Source of the DNA: Rhodovulum sp.
GTDB lineage: Bacteria > Pseudomonadota > Alphaproteobacteria > Rhodobacterales > Rhodobacteraceae
DNA length: 64,000 nt
Assembly: GCA_020637615.1 (NCBI GenBank)
Contig: JACKKC010000016.1
Span: forward strand, 8,127-72,126
Direction of reading: 5' to 3'
Shown: positions 17,555 through 26,685 of the stretch, one piece after another
Layout of the letters: the number at the start of each line of letters is the position of its first letter
Numbering within the stretch: the stretch's first letter is position 1
Notes under the pieces: generated by a model
Seen by the model: only the letters and a program-made list of their open reading frames with translations
What the model was told of the DNA's origin: nothing
Database searches by the model: none
Program-made: the position numbers and the translations under genes

Positions 17555-18231
17555 AGCTCGGCCAGGCCATGGCGGAGGCGGCGACCCGCCTCGGCCACGA
17601 TTTCGTGCGGCCCGAGCTGCTGCTGGAGGCGCTGACGCATCCCTCCGTGGCGGGGCGGCCGCACAACCAGCGGCTGGAGTTCCTCGGCGACCGGGTGCTG
17701 GGGCTGGTGATCGCCGAGGCGCTGATCGGCCAGGATGCGGAGGCCGATGAGGGCCAGCTCGCCCCGCGGCTGAACGCGCTGGTGCGCAAGGAGACCTGCG
17801 CCGAGGTCGCCGCGGAGATCGGGCTCGGCGCGGCGCTGCGCATGGGGCGCTCGGAGATGCTGACCGGCGGGCGGCGCAAGACGGCGCTCCTCGGCGATGC
17901 GATGGAGGCGGTGATCGCGGCGGTCTATCTCGACGGCGGGCTCGAGGCGGCGCGCGGGGCGATCCTGCGGCACTGGGGCGGGCGCATCGCCGCGGTGCGC
18001 GCGCAGCCGCCCGACGCCAAGACCGCGCTGCAGGAATGGGCGCAGGCGCGCGGGCTGAAGCCGCCGGTCTATGCCGATCTCGAGCGGACCGGCCCGGACC
18101 ATGCGCCGGTCTTTCTCGTCGAGGTGCGGCTCGAGGACGGCCGCGCCGCCCGCGGCCAGGCCCCCTCGAAGCGCGCGGCGCAGCAGGCCGCGGCCGAGGT
18201 GCTGCTCGCCCGGCTGGAGGCGGCGGCGTGA
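17551..18231 (+). CDS. rnc: Ribonuclease III
   Basis: This 226-aa double-strand-specific endoribonuclease processes rRNA precursors and some mRNAs. The catalytic domain carries N-Q-R-L-E-F-L-G-D-R-V-L near residue 37 (signature with metal-binding E and D), L-L-G-D-A-M-E-A-V near residue 112, and a C-terminal double-stranded-RNA-binding domain (D-A-K-T-A-L-Q-E-W-A-Q near residue 153). A TTG start at 17551 overlapping the lepB stop gives M-K-L-G-Q-A-M-A-E, which fits homologues; ATG at 17569 is the alternative. The downstream end overlaps era by GTGA. Confidence 0.94.
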   Translation: MKLGQAMAEAATRLGHDFVRPELLLEALTHPSVAGRPHNQRLEFLGDRVLGLVIAEALIGQDAEADEGQLAPRLNALVRKETCAEVAAEIGLGAALRMGRSEMLTGGRRKTALLGDAMEAVIAAVYLDGGLEAARGAILRHWGGRIAAVRAQPPDAKTALQEWAQARGLKPPVYADLERTGPDHAPVFLVEVRLEDGRAARGQAPSKRAAQQAAAEVLLARLEAAA

Positions 18232-19145
18232 GCGCGCCGAGCCGCTGCGGGCTCGTGGCGCTGATCGGCGAGCCGAATGCGGGCAAGTCGACGCTGATGA
18301 ACCGCTTCGTGGGCGCCAAGGTCGCGGCCGTCACCCACAAGGTGCAGACCACGCGCGCGCGGATCCGCGGCATCGCCACGGCGGGCGCGGCGCAGCTCGT
18401 CTTCATCGACACGCCCGGCCTCTTCCGGCCGCGCCGCCGGCTCGACCGCGCCATGGTCAAGGCGGCCTGGGCGGGGGCGGGTGACGCCGATGTGGTGGTG
18501 CTGCTGATCGAGGCGCATCGCGGCAGGACCGAAGGCGTCGGGGCGATCCTCGAGGCGCTCGACGCGCAGCTGCCCAAGGGCCGCCCGGTGGCGCTCGCCA
18601 TCAACAAGATCGACCGGGTCAGGGCGGAGGCGCTGCTGACGCTGAGTGCCGAGATGAATGCCGCGCGGGACTTCGCGGCGACCTTCATGATCTCGGCGGA
18701 GAAGGGCTACGGCGTCGAGGATCTGCGCGACTGGCTGGCGGGGCAGGTGCCGGAGGGACCCTGGCTCTACCCCGAGGACCAGATTGCCGACATGGCCCAG
18801 CGCCAGATCGCCGCCGAGATGACGCGGGAAAAGCTGACGCTCCGGCTGCACCAGGAACTGCCCTATCAGCTGACCGTCGAGACGGAGGCCTGGGAGGAGC
18901 GCAAGGACGGCTCGGTCCGGATCGACCAGATCGTCTATGTCGCCCGCGACGGCCACAAGGGCATCGCGCTGGGGCCCAAGGGCACCACGATCAAGGCCGT
19001 CGGCCAGGCGGCGCGCGAGGAGATCAAGGCCTTCCTCGGGCGCGAGGTGCATCTCTTCCTGACGGTGAAGGTGCGGCCGAACTGGATGGACGAGGCCGAG
19101 CGCTTCGCGGCCATGGGGCTCGATTTCCGCGACGGCGAGGGATGA
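18228..19145 (+). CDS. era: GTPase Era
   Basis: This 305-aa essential GTPase binds the 3' end of 16S rRNA and checks 30S maturation. GTP motifs are G-E-P-N-A-G-K-S-T (G1), D-T-P-G (G3) and N-K-I-D (G4). The C-terminal KH RNA-binding domain has G-H-K-G-I-A-L-G-P-K-G-T-T-I-K-A-V-G. GTG start overlaps the rnc stop. The rnc-era pairing is conserved in most bacteria and couples rRNA processing with ribosome assembly. Confidence 0.97.
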   Translation: MSAPSRCGLVALIGEPNAGKSTLMNRFVGAKVAAVTHKVQTTRARIRGIATAGAAQLVFIDTPGLFRPRRRLDRAMVKAAWAGAGDADVVVLLIEAHRGRTEGVGAILEALDAQLPKGRPVALAINKIDRVRAEALLTLSAEMNAARDFAATFMISAEKGYGVEDLRDWLAGQVPEGPWLYPEDQIADMAQRQIAAEMTREKLTLRLHQELPYQLTVETEAWEERKDGSVRIDQIVYVARDGHKGIALGPKGTTIKAVGQAAREEIKAFLGREVHLFLTVKVRPNWMDEAERFAAMGLDFRDGEG

Positions 19146-19474
19146 CCCCGCGCCTGACCGCGGAATTCTGGGTCCAGGCCTATCTCGTCCGCCTGCGCCT
19201 CGCCGACATCCCCGCCTTCATCACCTCCCGGGGCGACGCGACCGCCGGCGCGGTGCTCGTCAAGCTCAACACGCTCGACGGGCGGGCGCAGGCGCTCACC
19301 CGCAGCTTTGACGCCTCCGGCGCGCGGGTCTGGGTGCCGCTGGCCGAGGGCGCCGAGGCGGAGGTGGATGCAGCGCTCGCGCGCCAGCGGCGCTTCGACC
19401 CCGATCTCTGGATCGTCGAGGTCGAGGACCGCGCCGGGCGGCATCTTCTCGACCAGCCGGGGCTGGCGGATTAG
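19142..19474 (+). CDS. DUF1491-family protein
   Basis: This 110-aa alphaproteobacterial protein of unknown function has the DUF1491 pattern: R-L-T-A-E-F-W-V-Q-A-Y-L-V-R-L at the N-terminus, R-G-D-A-T-A-G-A-V-L-V-K near residue 30, and R-R-F-D-P-D-L-W-I-V-E-V-E-D-R-A-G-R-H-L-L near the end. Its ATG overlaps the era stop (ATGA) and recO follows 10 bases later, so it belongs to the same operon. Confidence 0.88.
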   Translation: MTPRLTAEFWVQAYLVRLRLADIPAFITSRGDATAGAVLVKLNTLDGRAQALTRSFDASGARVWVPLAEGAEAEVDAALARQRRFDPDLWIVEVEDRAGRHLLDQPGLAD

Positions 19475-19484
19475 CCTCGCGCCC

Positions 19485-20213
19485 ATGGACTGGCGCGACG
19501 AGGGCATCCTGCTGACTTCCCGCCGGCACGGCGAATCCGCGGCGATCGTGGAGATCTTCACCGCGGCCCATGGCCGGCACGCGGGCGTGGTGCGCGGCGG
19601 CGCCGGGCGGCGAATGGCGCCGGTGCTCCAGCCCGGCGCGCTTCTGGCGGTGGAATGGTCGGCGCGGCTCGAGGAGCATATCGGCGCCTTCCGCGTCGAC
19701 CCCGTGGCGACCCGCGCGGCGGTGCTGATGGGCGATCGCGCGGCGCTGGCGGCGCTGGGCGCGATGACCGCGCTGATCACCGCGGCCATGCCCGAGCGCG
19801 ATCCGCATCCCGAACTCTACGCCCGCAGCCGCGAGCTCCTGGCGGGCCTGGGCACGGCACCGGACTGGCCGGCGCGCTATGCCGCCTGGGAGCTGGCGCT
19901 GCTGGCCGAACTCGGCTTCGGGCTCGACCTCGGCACCTGCGCCGCGACCGGGGTGCGCGAGGATCTGGTCTGGGTCTCGCCGAAGTCCGGGCGGGCGGTC
20001 AGCCGGGAGGCGGGCGCGCCCTGGGCCGACCGGCTGCTTCCCCTGCCGGGCTTCCTGCGCGACGGCTGGGAGGCGCCGCCGCCGCGCGAGGCGATCGCCG
20101 CGGCGCTGGCCCTGACAGGATATTTCCTCGAGGCGCGCGTCGCGCCCGGCCTGCCGCGCGAGGCGCTGCCGCCGGCGCGGGCGCGGGCGGTGGAGGCGAT
20201 ACTGCGCGGGTAG
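19485..20213 (+). CDS. recO: DNA repair protein RecO
   Basis: This 242-aa mediator loads RecA on SSB-coated single-stranded DNA in the RecFOR pathway. The N-terminal OB fold starts M-D-W-R-D-E-G-I-L-L-T-S-R-R-H-G-E-S and contains H-G-R-H-A-G-V-V-R-G-G. The helical C-terminal half includes W-E-L-A-L-L-A-E-L-G-F-G-L-D-L. It ends the operon beginning at acpS/lepB. The next gene, urtE, is convergent, and the 185-bp gap between them holds nothing I recognise. Confidence 0.93.
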   Translation: MDWRDEGILLTSRRHGESAAIVEIFTAAHGRHAGVVRGGAGRRMAPVLQPGALLAVEWSARLEEHIGAFRVDPVATRAAVLMGDRAALAALGAMTALITAAMPERDPHPELYARSRELLAGLGTAPDWPARYAAWELALLAELGFGLDLGTCAATGVREDLVWVSPKSGRAVSREAGAPWADRLLPLPGFLRDGWEAPPPREAIAAALALTGYFLEARVAPGLPREALPPARARAVEAILRG

Positions 20214-20398
20214 CGGGACGGCGGAGATGTCCGATCCCCCCCTGGCCTCCATGCTCGCGCGCTGCGGCTGACGCACCGGTGCGACGCCTCTGCCGGTCCG
20301 GAGCTTCGTGGGCATGCGGCATGGGCCGCGCGGGGCGCAGCCTTTTCCCGAGACGCGGCCGCGGGGTGCGGTACCGGTCGGGGGCGGGGCCGCTGGTA

Positions 20399-21094
20399 CT
20401 AAACCGTCAGCCAGCGCCTTACGTCGGGCTTCGCCAGATCCGCGCCGCCGCCGGTGAGCACGATCCGGCCGCGGTCCATGACGACGAAGCTGTCGGCGAG
20501 CTCGCGGGCGAAGTCGAGATACTGCTCGACGAGCACGATCGCCAGGTTCCAGCCCGTGCGCAGGTAGAGGATGGCCTTGCCGATATCCTTGATGATCGAG
20601 GGCTGGATGCCTTCCGTGGGCTCGTCCATCAGCAGGAGACGCGGCCGCATCACCATGGCCCGCGCGATGGCGAGCTGTTGCTGCTGGCCGCCGGAGAGGT
20701 CGCCGCCGCGTCGCCCCAGCATCTCGCCGAGCACCGGGAAGAGCTCGAAGACCGTGTCGGGGATGCGCCGCTCGCCGCGCGGCAGCACGGCGAAGCCGGT
20801 CTCGAGGTTCTCGCGCACCGTTAGCAGCGGGAAGATCTCGCGCCCCTGGGGCACGACCGCGATGCCGAGCCGGGCCCTCGCGTCCGGGCTGAGGCGGGTG
20901 ATGTCCTGCCCGTCCCAGGTGATGCGTCCGCCGCTGGCGGCCTGCCGCCCGGAGATCGCCTGCATCAGCGAGGTCTTGCCCACGCCGTTGCGCCCCAGGA
21001 TGCAGGTCACTCGCCCGGCCTCGGCGTCCAGCGACACGTCCCAGAGCGCCTGCGCGGCGCCGTAGTGCAGATCGAGCTTCGCAACATCCAGCAT
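20399..21094 (-). CDS. urtE: Urea ABC transporter ATP-binding subunit UrtE
   Basis: This 231-aa ATPase of the urea uptake system resembles LivF. It has Walker A G-R-N-G-V-G-K-T-S near residue 33, signature L-S-G-G-Q-Q-Q-Q-L near residue 133, Walker B L-L-L-M-D-E-P-T-E-G-I-Q-P near residue 154, and the switch region. The E-P-T-E-G-I-Q-P-S-I-I text is characteristic of UrtE. It is the last gene of the leftward urtABCDE operon, 2 bp after urtD. Confidence 0.95.
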   Translation of the reverse strand: MLDVAKLDLHYGAAQALWDVSLDAEAGRVTCILGRNGVGKTSLMQAISGRQAASGGRITWDGQDITRLSPDARARLGIAVVPQGREIFPLLTVRENLETGFAVLPRGERRIPDTVFELFPVLGEMLGRRGGDLSGGQQQQLAIARAMVMRPRLLLMDEPTEGIQPSIIKDIGKAILYLRTGWNLAIVLVEQYLDFARELADSFVVMDRGRIVLTGGGADLAKPDVRRWLTV

Positions 21095-21096
21095 GT

Positions 21097-21837
21097 CTAG
21101 CGCCCCAGATAGACCTCGATGACTTCCGGATTGGCCGACACATGGTCGAGCGATCCTTCGGCCAGCACCGAGCCCCGGTTCAGGACCGTGACCTTGCAGT
21201 CGAGGGCGCGCACGAAATCCATGTCGTGCTCGATGACCAGCACCGAATGCGCGCCCGCGACCGTGCGCAGCAGCTCGGCGGTGCGCATCGTCTCGTGATC
21301 GGTCATCCCCGCCGCCGGCTCGTCGACGAGGAGGAGCTGCGGCTCCTGCGCCAGCAGCATGCCGATCTCCAGCCACTGCTTCTGGCCGTGGCTGAGCGCG
21401 CCGGCCAGCCGGCCGCGCTCGGCGCCCAGCCCGACGATGTCGAGCACCTCGCCGATCCTGGCCGATTGGCGCGCCGTCCTGCGATGGCGCAGCCCTGCGA
21501 CGATCCCCCGGTCGCCCGCGAGCGCCAGCATGACGTTGTCCTCGACGCTGAGCGTCTCGAAGACGGTGGGTTTCTGGAACTTCCGGCCGATGCCGAGGCG
21601 CGCGCAATCGGCCTCGTCGAGCCGGGTCAGGTCGGTGTCGGCGCCCCAGACCACGCGTCCGCTGTCCGGCCGGGTCTTGCCGGTGACGATGTCGAGCATC
21701 GTGGTCTTGCCCGCGCCGTTCGGGCCGACCACGGCGCGCAGCTCTCCCCTGGCGATCGCCAGCGAAAGCCCGTCGATGGCCTTGAAGCCGTCAAAGCTCT
21801 TGTGCACGTCGTTGAGGTAGAGCTGGGTCTCGTTCAT
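21097..21837 (-). CDS. urtD: Urea ABC transporter ATP-binding subunit UrtD
   Basis: This 246-aa LivG-like ATPase pairs with UrtE to energise urea import. It has Walker A G-P-N-G-A-G-K-T-T near residue 38, the insert G-I-G-R-K-F-Q-K-P-T-V-F-E typical of branched-chain/urea systems, signature L-S-H-G-Q-K-Q-W-L-E near residue 149, and Walker B L-L-L-V-D-E-P-A-A-G-M. It sits between urtC and urtE with only 2-3 bp on each side. Confidence 0.95.
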   Translation of the reverse strand: MNETQLYLNDVHKSFDGFKAIDGLSLAIARGELRAVVGPNGAGKTTMLDIVTGKTRPDSGRVVWGADTDLTRLDEADCARLGIGRKFQKPTVFETLSVEDNVMLALAGDRGIVAGLRHRRTARQSARIGEVLDIVGLGAERGRLAGALSHGQKQWLEIGMLLAQEPQLLLVDEPAAGMTDHETMRTAELLRTVAGAHSVLVIEHDMDFVRALDCKVTVLNRGSVLAEGSLDHVSANPEVIEVYLGR

Positions 21838-21840
21838 CGG

Positions 21841-22974
21841 CTATTCCGCTGGCTCGGGGGCGGCCTGGGGCAGCGCGTGCCGGTGCCGGCCCCCCGGCTT
21901 CAGGCCGTCGAGCAGGCCGATCACCCCCCTGGGGAGGAAGATCGTCACCAGCACGAAGGCGGCCCCGAGCACGAAGAGCCAGGCCTCGGGGAAATTGGCC
22001 GTGAGCCAGCTCTTGGCCGCCGCCACGATCAGCGCGCCGAGGGCCGCGCCCACGAGGGTGCAGCGGCCGCCGAGCGCCACCCAGATGACGATCTCGATCG
22101 AATTGGCGGGCGAAAACTCGCCGGGATTGATGATGCCGACCTGCGGCACGTAGAGCGCGCCGGCGAGGCCGGCCAGCATCGCGGAGACCGTGAAGACGAA
22201 GAGCTTGTAGTGCTCCACGCGGTAGCCGAGGAAGCGGGTGCGGCTCTCGGCGTCGCGCACCCCCACCAGCACCATCCCGAATTTCGAGCCGGTGATGAAC
22301 CGGCCGAGGATGATCCCGAAGGCCAGCGCCAGCCCGGAGAGCACGAAGAGCGCGATGCGGGTGCTGTCGTCCGAGAGGCTGAAGCCGAGCACGTCGCGGA
22401 AGTCGGTCAGGCCGTTGTTGCCGCCGAGCCCCATCTCGTTGCGGTAGAAGGCGAGCATCAGCGCGTAGGTCAGCGCCTGGGTGATGATCGAGAGATAGAC
22501 GCCGGTGACGCGGGAGCGGAAGGCGAACCAGCCGAAGACGAAGGCGAGCAGGCCGGGGACGAAGAGCACCATCAGGCAGGCGAACCAGAACATGTCGAAG
22601 CCGTGCCAGTACCAGGGCAGCTTCTCGTAGCTGAGGAACACCATGAAATCGGGAAGCACCGGATTGGCGTAGACGCCGCGGTCGCCGATCTCGCGCATCA
22701 GATGCATGCCCATGGCGTAGCCACCGAGCGCGAAGAAGGCGCCATGCCCGAGCGAGAGGATGCCGGCGTAGCCCCAGACCAGGTCGAGCGACACCGCGAG
22801 CAGCGCGAAGCAGAGGTACTTGCCGAGAAGCGGCAGGAGGTAGCCGGGCACGTGACCTGCCGTCCCCGGAGCCAACAGGAGGTTGCCCAGGGGGATGAGG
22901 ACAATGACCGCGAACAACACCACCAGGAAAAGTCCCGTGCGCCGGTCGATCAGCCCCTTGCGCACCACAGTCAC
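21841..22974 (-). CDS. urtC: Urea ABC transporter permease UrtC
   Basis: This 377-aa LivM-like permease has about ten hydrophobic segments. Characteristic text is L-V-W-G-Y-A-G-I-L-S-L-G-H-G-A-F-F-A-L-G-G-Y near residue 64 and N-N-G-L-T-D-F near residue 184. UrtC carries a longer periplasmic loop than LivM, visible here as D-F-M-V-F-L-S-Y-E-K-L-P-W-Y-W near residue 108. GTG start overlaps the urtB stop (GTGA), so the two permeases are translationally coupled, as expected for a heterodimeric channel. Confidence 0.94.
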   Translation of the reverse strand: MTVVRKGLIDRRTGLFLVVLFAVIVLIPLGNLLLAPGTAGHVPGYLLPLLGKYLCFALLAVSLDLVWGYAGILSLGHGAFFALGGYAMGMHLMREIGDRGVYANPVLPDFMVFLSYEKLPWYWHGFDMFWFACLMVLFVPGLLAFVFGWFAFRSRVTGVYLSIITQALTYALMLAFYRNEMGLGGNNGLTDFRDVLGFSLSDDSTRIALFVLSGLALAFGIILGRFITGSKFGMVLVGVRDAESRTRFLGYRVEHYKLFVFTVSAMLAGLAGALYVPQVGIINPGEFSPANSIEIVIWVALGGRCTLVGAALGALIVAAAKSWLTANFPEAWLFVLGAAFVLVTIFLPRGVIGLLDGLKPGGRHRHALPQAAPEPAE

Positions 22975-24575
22975 GCCTCCACCGCCCGGCCGCGCTGCGG
23001 GAAGAGCCCGCGCGGCCGCTTCTGGATGAACAGGATGATGAAGACCAGGACCAGGATCTTGGCCAGCACCGCGCCGGCGACCGGCTCGAGGAACTTGTTG
23101 ACGATCCCCAGCGAGAAGGCGGCGGCAAAGGTGCCCCAGAGGTTCCCGGCGCCGCCGAAGACCACCACGAGGAAGCTGTCGATGATGTAGGACTGGCCGA
23201 GGTTGGGCGAGACGTTGTCGATCTGGCTCAGCGCCACTCCGGCGAGGCCCGCGACGCCGGCGCCGAGCCCGAAGGTCATCGCGTCGATCCAGCCGGTCCG
23301 GATGCCCATCTCCGCCGCCATCGGCCGGTTCTGCGTCACCGCGCGCATGCGCAGCCCGAACGGTGTGCGCCGCAGCAGCACCAAGAGCCCCGCGAAGACC
23401 ACGAGCGCGAAGAGGATGATCGTGAGCCGGTTCAGCGTGACGGTCATCTCGCCGAGCTGGAAGGCGCCCGACATCCAGCTCGGATTGCCGACCTCGCGGT
23501 TGGTCGGGCCGAAGACCGAGCGCACCGTCTGCTGCAGGATCAGGCTGACGCCCCAGGTGGCGAGCAGCGTTTCCAGCGGCCGGCCGTAGAGGTGGCGCAC
23601 GATGCCGCGCTCCATCGCCACGCCGATGCCGCCGGCGACCAGAAAGGCGAGCGGGGCGGCGATGGCGAGCGACCAGTCGAAGAGCCCCGGCGCGTGGCCG
23701 CGGATCAGCTCCTGGGTCACGAAGGTCGTGTAGGCCCCGAGCATGATCAGCTCGCCATGGGCCATGTTGATGACGCCCATCACGCCGAAGGTGATGCCCA
23801 AGCCGACCGCGGCCAGCAGCAGCACCGAGCCGAGCGACAGGCCGAACCAGACGTTCTGGGCCCGGGCCCACATGGCCTGGCTGCGCTCGATCTCGGCTAC
23901 CGCCGCCGCCGCCGCCTCGGCGATCAAGGGCACTTCGGAGGCCCGCAGCGGGGTCAGGACCGCCAGGGCGTCGCGCCCGCCGCGCGCGCGGACCGTCTCG
24001 ATCGCCTCGACCCGCAGGGCCGGATCGGCGTCGCTCGCCAGCAGCGCCGCGGCCTGGGCCTGCGCGATCGCCTCGGCCACCGAGGCGTCCTGCTCGGCCG
24101 CGAGCGCGGCCCCGAGCGCCTCGAGCTGGTCGGGATCGGCGGACTGGAAGGCGGCGTTCGCCGCCGCCAGGCGGCGCGTGGGATCGCGGTGCATCAGGGT
24201 CAGCGTGGCGATCCCCGAACGCACCGCGCGCCGCAGGGCGTTGTTGACCTTGATCGCAGTGGTGGACCGGGCCGGGACCGGCCCGAGCTCCTCGCCGGTC
24301 AGCGGGTCGAAGGCCCGGGCCTTCGAGCCACGGCCGGTGACCTTCAGGATCGCGCCGTCTGCCTTGCGCTGGTGCAGGTCACCCTCGCCCAGCGCCTCGA
24401 GGACGCCTACCGCGCGCTCGTCCAAGGTCGCGGCGATGGCGGCGACCACTTCGGCGCGATCCGAAAAGCTGCCTTCGGGCAGCTGCCGGATCAGCGCCTC
24501 CAGCGACTGGGAGAGCGCCGGGAGCGGCCCGAAGGCGAGGCAGAGCAGGGTCAGGAGGGGCAGGAGACGACGCAT
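22971..24575 (-). CDS. urtB: Urea ABC transporter permease UrtB
   Basis: This 534-aa protein is longer than LivH because it has the UrtB-specific N-terminal extracytoplasmic region. It begins with a signal peptide (M-R-R-L-L-P-L-L-T-L-L-C-L-A-F), continues with ~210 helical HEAT-like residues, and then a LivH-type membrane domain starting near residue 240 (G-L-G-I-T-F-G-V-M-G-V-I-N-M-A-H-G-E). It lies 57 bp downstream of urtA and overlaps urtC. Confidence 0.94.
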   Translation of the reverse strand: MRRLLPLLTLLCLAFGPLPALSQSLEALIRQLPEGSFSDRAEVVAAIAATLDERAVGVLEALGEGDLHQRKADGAILKVTGRGSKARAFDPLTGEELGPVPARSTTAIKVNNALRRAVRSGIATLTLMHRDPTRRLAAANAAFQSADPDQLEALGAALAAEQDASVAEAIAQAQAAALLASDADPALRVEAIETVRARGGRDALAVLTPLRASEVPLIAEAAAAAVAEIERSQAMWARAQNVWFGLSLGSVLLLAAVGLGITFGVMGVINMAHGELIMLGAYTTFVTQELIRGHAPGLFDWSLAIAAPLAFLVAGGIGVAMERGIVRHLYGRPLETLLATWGVSLILQQTVRSVFGPTNREVGNPSWMSGAFQLGEMTVTLNRLTIILFALVVFAGLLVLLRRTPFGLRMRAVTQNRPMAAEMGIRTGWIDAMTFGLGAGVAGLAGVALSQIDNVSPNLGQSYIIDSFLVVVFGGAGNLWGTFAAAFSLGIVNKFLEPVAGAVLAKILVLVFIILFIQKRPRGLFPQRGRAVEA

Positions 24576-24632
24576 GGCTCTCGCATCCGGTGCTGGGCGG
24601 GACGCGAGGTCCCGCCCGGCACGTTTTCGGGA

Positions 24633-25922
24633 TCAGTTGGTGACGCCGCCGCATTGTCCGGTGGCGACGTTGAAGTTGCCGCAGGCGAGCGGTGCCCGCC
24701 AATCGGCGATCATGTCGGCGGATTCGGGCAGGTGGTCGGACCATTCGTCCCCGAGCACCAGCCCGCTCGTCTCCCAGACCACGTCGAACTGGCCGTCGTC
24801 GCGGATCTCGCCCACCAGCACGGGCTTGGTGATGTGGTGGTTCGCGCCCATCGAGGAAATGCCGCCGGTGAGGTTCGGCACCGCGACGCCGACCATGGCG
24901 TCGATGACCGCGTCGGGATCGGTGGTTCCCGCCGCCTCGACGGCCTCGACCCACATGTTGAAGCCGATGTAATGCGCCTCCATGGGGTCGTTCGTCACCC
25001 GGTCCTCGGAGCCGATGAACTCGTGCCAGGCGGTGATGAACTCGTCGTTCTCCGGCGTGTCGACGCTCATGAAGTAGTTCCAGGCGGCCAGGTGGCCGAC
25101 CAGCGGCGCGGTGTCGAGGCCGGCGAGCTCCTCCTCGCCGACCGAGAAGGCGACGACGGGGATGTCCTCGGCCGAGATGCCCTGATTGCCGAGCTCCTTG
25201 TAGAACGGCACGTTGGCATCGCCGTTGATGGTGGAAACCACGGCCGTCTTCTTGCCGGTGGAGCCGAAGGCGGCGATGTCGCTCACGATCGTCTGCCAGT
25301 CGGAATGCCCGAACGGCGTGTAGTTGATCATGATGTCCTCGGCCGCGACGCCCTTGGCCTTCAGATAGGCCTCGAGGATCTGGTTGGTGGTGCGCGGATA
25401 GACGTAGTCGGTGCCCGCGAGCACCCAGCGCTCGACGCCCTCCTCGTCCATCAGGTAGTCGACCGCCGGGATCGCCTGCTGGTTCGGGGCGGCGCCGGTG
25501 TAGAAGACGTTGCGCTGGCTCTCCTGGCCCTCGTACTGCACGGGATAGAAGAGGATCGAGTTCAGCTCCTCGAAGACCGGCAGCACCGACTTGCGGCTGA
25601 CGGAGGTCCAGCAGCCGAAGACCACATCGACCTCCTGCCCGTCGATCAGCTCGCGCGCCAGTTCCGCGAAGCGGGGCCAGTCGGAGGCCGGGTCGACCAC
25701 CACCGCCTCGAGCGGCCGGCCGAGCACGCCACCCTTGGCGTTCTGCTCCTCGATCAGCATGAGCATGACGTCCTTGAGCGTCGTCTCCGAGATCGCCATC
25801 GTGCCCGAGAGCGAATGCAGGATGCCGACCTTGATCGGCTCCTCCTGCGCGAAGGCGGGCAGGCCGGCGAGCGCGCCCGCGAGTGCCGTCCCGATCATGA
25901 GCTTCCTGGTGCTGCTGGTCAT
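24633..25922 (-). CDS. urtA: Urea ABC transporter substrate-binding protein UrtA
   Basis: This 429-aa periplasmic binding protein has a signal peptide ending A-F-A-Q, followed by E-E-P-I-K-V-G-I-L-H-S-L-S-G-T-M-A-I-S-E, the characteristic UrtA N-terminus. Further hallmarks are V-V-F-G-C-W-T-S-V-S-R-K-S-V-L-P near residue 111 and F-Y-P-V-Q-Y-E-G-Q-E. ATG at 25922 is preceded by GGGGAA. No urease genes are in the window. The urt operon is normally induced under nitrogen limitation; no clear NtrC or sigma-54 site was recognised upstream. Confidence 0.96.
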   Translation of the reverse strand: MTSSTRKLMIGTALAGALAGLPAFAQEEPIKVGILHSLSGTMAISETTLKDVMLMLIEEQNAKGGVLGRPLEAVVVDPASDWPRFAELARELIDGQEVDVVFGCWTSVSRKSVLPVFEELNSILFYPVQYEGQESQRNVFYTGAAPNQQAIPAVDYLMDEEGVERWVLAGTDYVYPRTTNQILEAYLKAKGVAAEDIMINYTPFGHSDWQTIVSDIAAFGSTGKKTAVVSTINGDANVPFYKELGNQGISAEDIPVVAFSVGEEELAGLDTAPLVGHLAAWNYFMSVDTPENDEFITAWHEFIGSEDRVTNDPMEAHYIGFNMWVEAVEAAGTTDPDAVIDAMVGVAVPNLTGGISSMGANHHITKPVLVGEIRDDGQFDVVWETSGLVLGDEWSDHLPESADMIADWRAPLACGNFNVATGQCGGVTN

Positions 25923-26236
25923 GTCATTCCCCGTTGTGATGACTGAATGCCGGGTCCGCACGGCGTATCCCGGGTCTCTCCACCCCCCGGCAGACGGAAA
26001 CGCTGCGGGCCTCGCCGGGGAAGGTCAAGGCGAGTCAGCTAATTTTTCATCATTGATAAGTGTATGCCTATTACAGCGGCATAATTTTCCGGTACATGGC
26101 AATATTATGCTCAGAGTCGCGAACCGGCGGCCCTGAATCGGGGGCTCCTCGCCGCAAGGCCGGCATCTGCGCCTTGCAATTCCCGCCGCGCGGCCGCCAA
26201 GCTGGCGCTCGCCATGGGCCAATGGGGGGATCCGGA
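25923..26236. promoter_or_regulatory. Regulatory gap upstream of the urt operon
   Basis: This 314-bp divergent gap lies between urtA and the GFA-family gene. It holds no gene. Bases 26036-26110 are markedly AT-rich and are the likely promoter zone for urtABCDE on the minus strand. I looked for GG-N10-GC sigma-54 spacing: TGGCAATATTATGC at 26096 has the two dinucleotides nine bases apart, not ten. Confidence 0.45.
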
Positions 26237-26594
26237 ATGAGCGTTCAGAGCTATCACGGCTCGTGCCACTGCGGCGCGGTCGCCTATGACGTCGATGTCG
26301 ACATTACGAACCTCGTCTCCTGCAACTGCTCGCGCTGCCAGCGGCTCGGCTCGGTGCTCGCCTTCGCCCCGCGCGACAGCTTCCGGCTGCTTTCGGGCGA
26401 GGACAATCTCACCGAATACCTGTTCAACAGGAAGGTGATCCGCCACCTGTTCTGCCGGACATGGCGGCATCGAGAGCTTCGCCTATGGCGCGATGCCGGA
26501 CGGCACGCCGATGGTGGCGGTCAACGTCAACTGCCTCGACGGCGTCGACCCGCGCGCCCTGCCGGCCAAGCATGTCGACGGCCGATCGATCTGA
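26237..26594 (+). pseudogene. GFA/CENP-V-family (glutathione-dependent formaldehyde-activating-like) gene with a frameshift
   Basis: The first 75 codons encode a normal GFA-family start: Y-H-G-S-C-H-C-G-A-V-A-Y-D-V, then S-C-N-C-S-R-C-Q-R. These are the zinc ligands C-x-C and C-x-x-C. At F-C-R-T near 26455-26466 the frame is lost. Dropping one G in ACATGGCGGC restores F-C-R-T-C-G-I-E-S-F-A-Y-G, and the frame continues to TGA at 26592-26594 with V-A-V-N-V-N-C-L-D-G-V-D. The product is therefore broken exactly at its third zinc-binding cysteine pair. It sits beside the island's integration point. A sequencing error is possible. Confidence 0.8.
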
Positions 26595-26685
26595 CCGGCC
26601 CGACATGGCACACGCGCGGGGCATCACCGAAACCGACGCAGCTCCGGTCGGGCCGGCATAAGCGAAAAGGGTCTAGTCGCAGGGG

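Noticed and set aside
26096..26110. Sigma-54 promoter for urtA
   Set aside because: GG and GC dinucleotides are nine rather than ten bases apart, and it points away from urtA on the plus strand.
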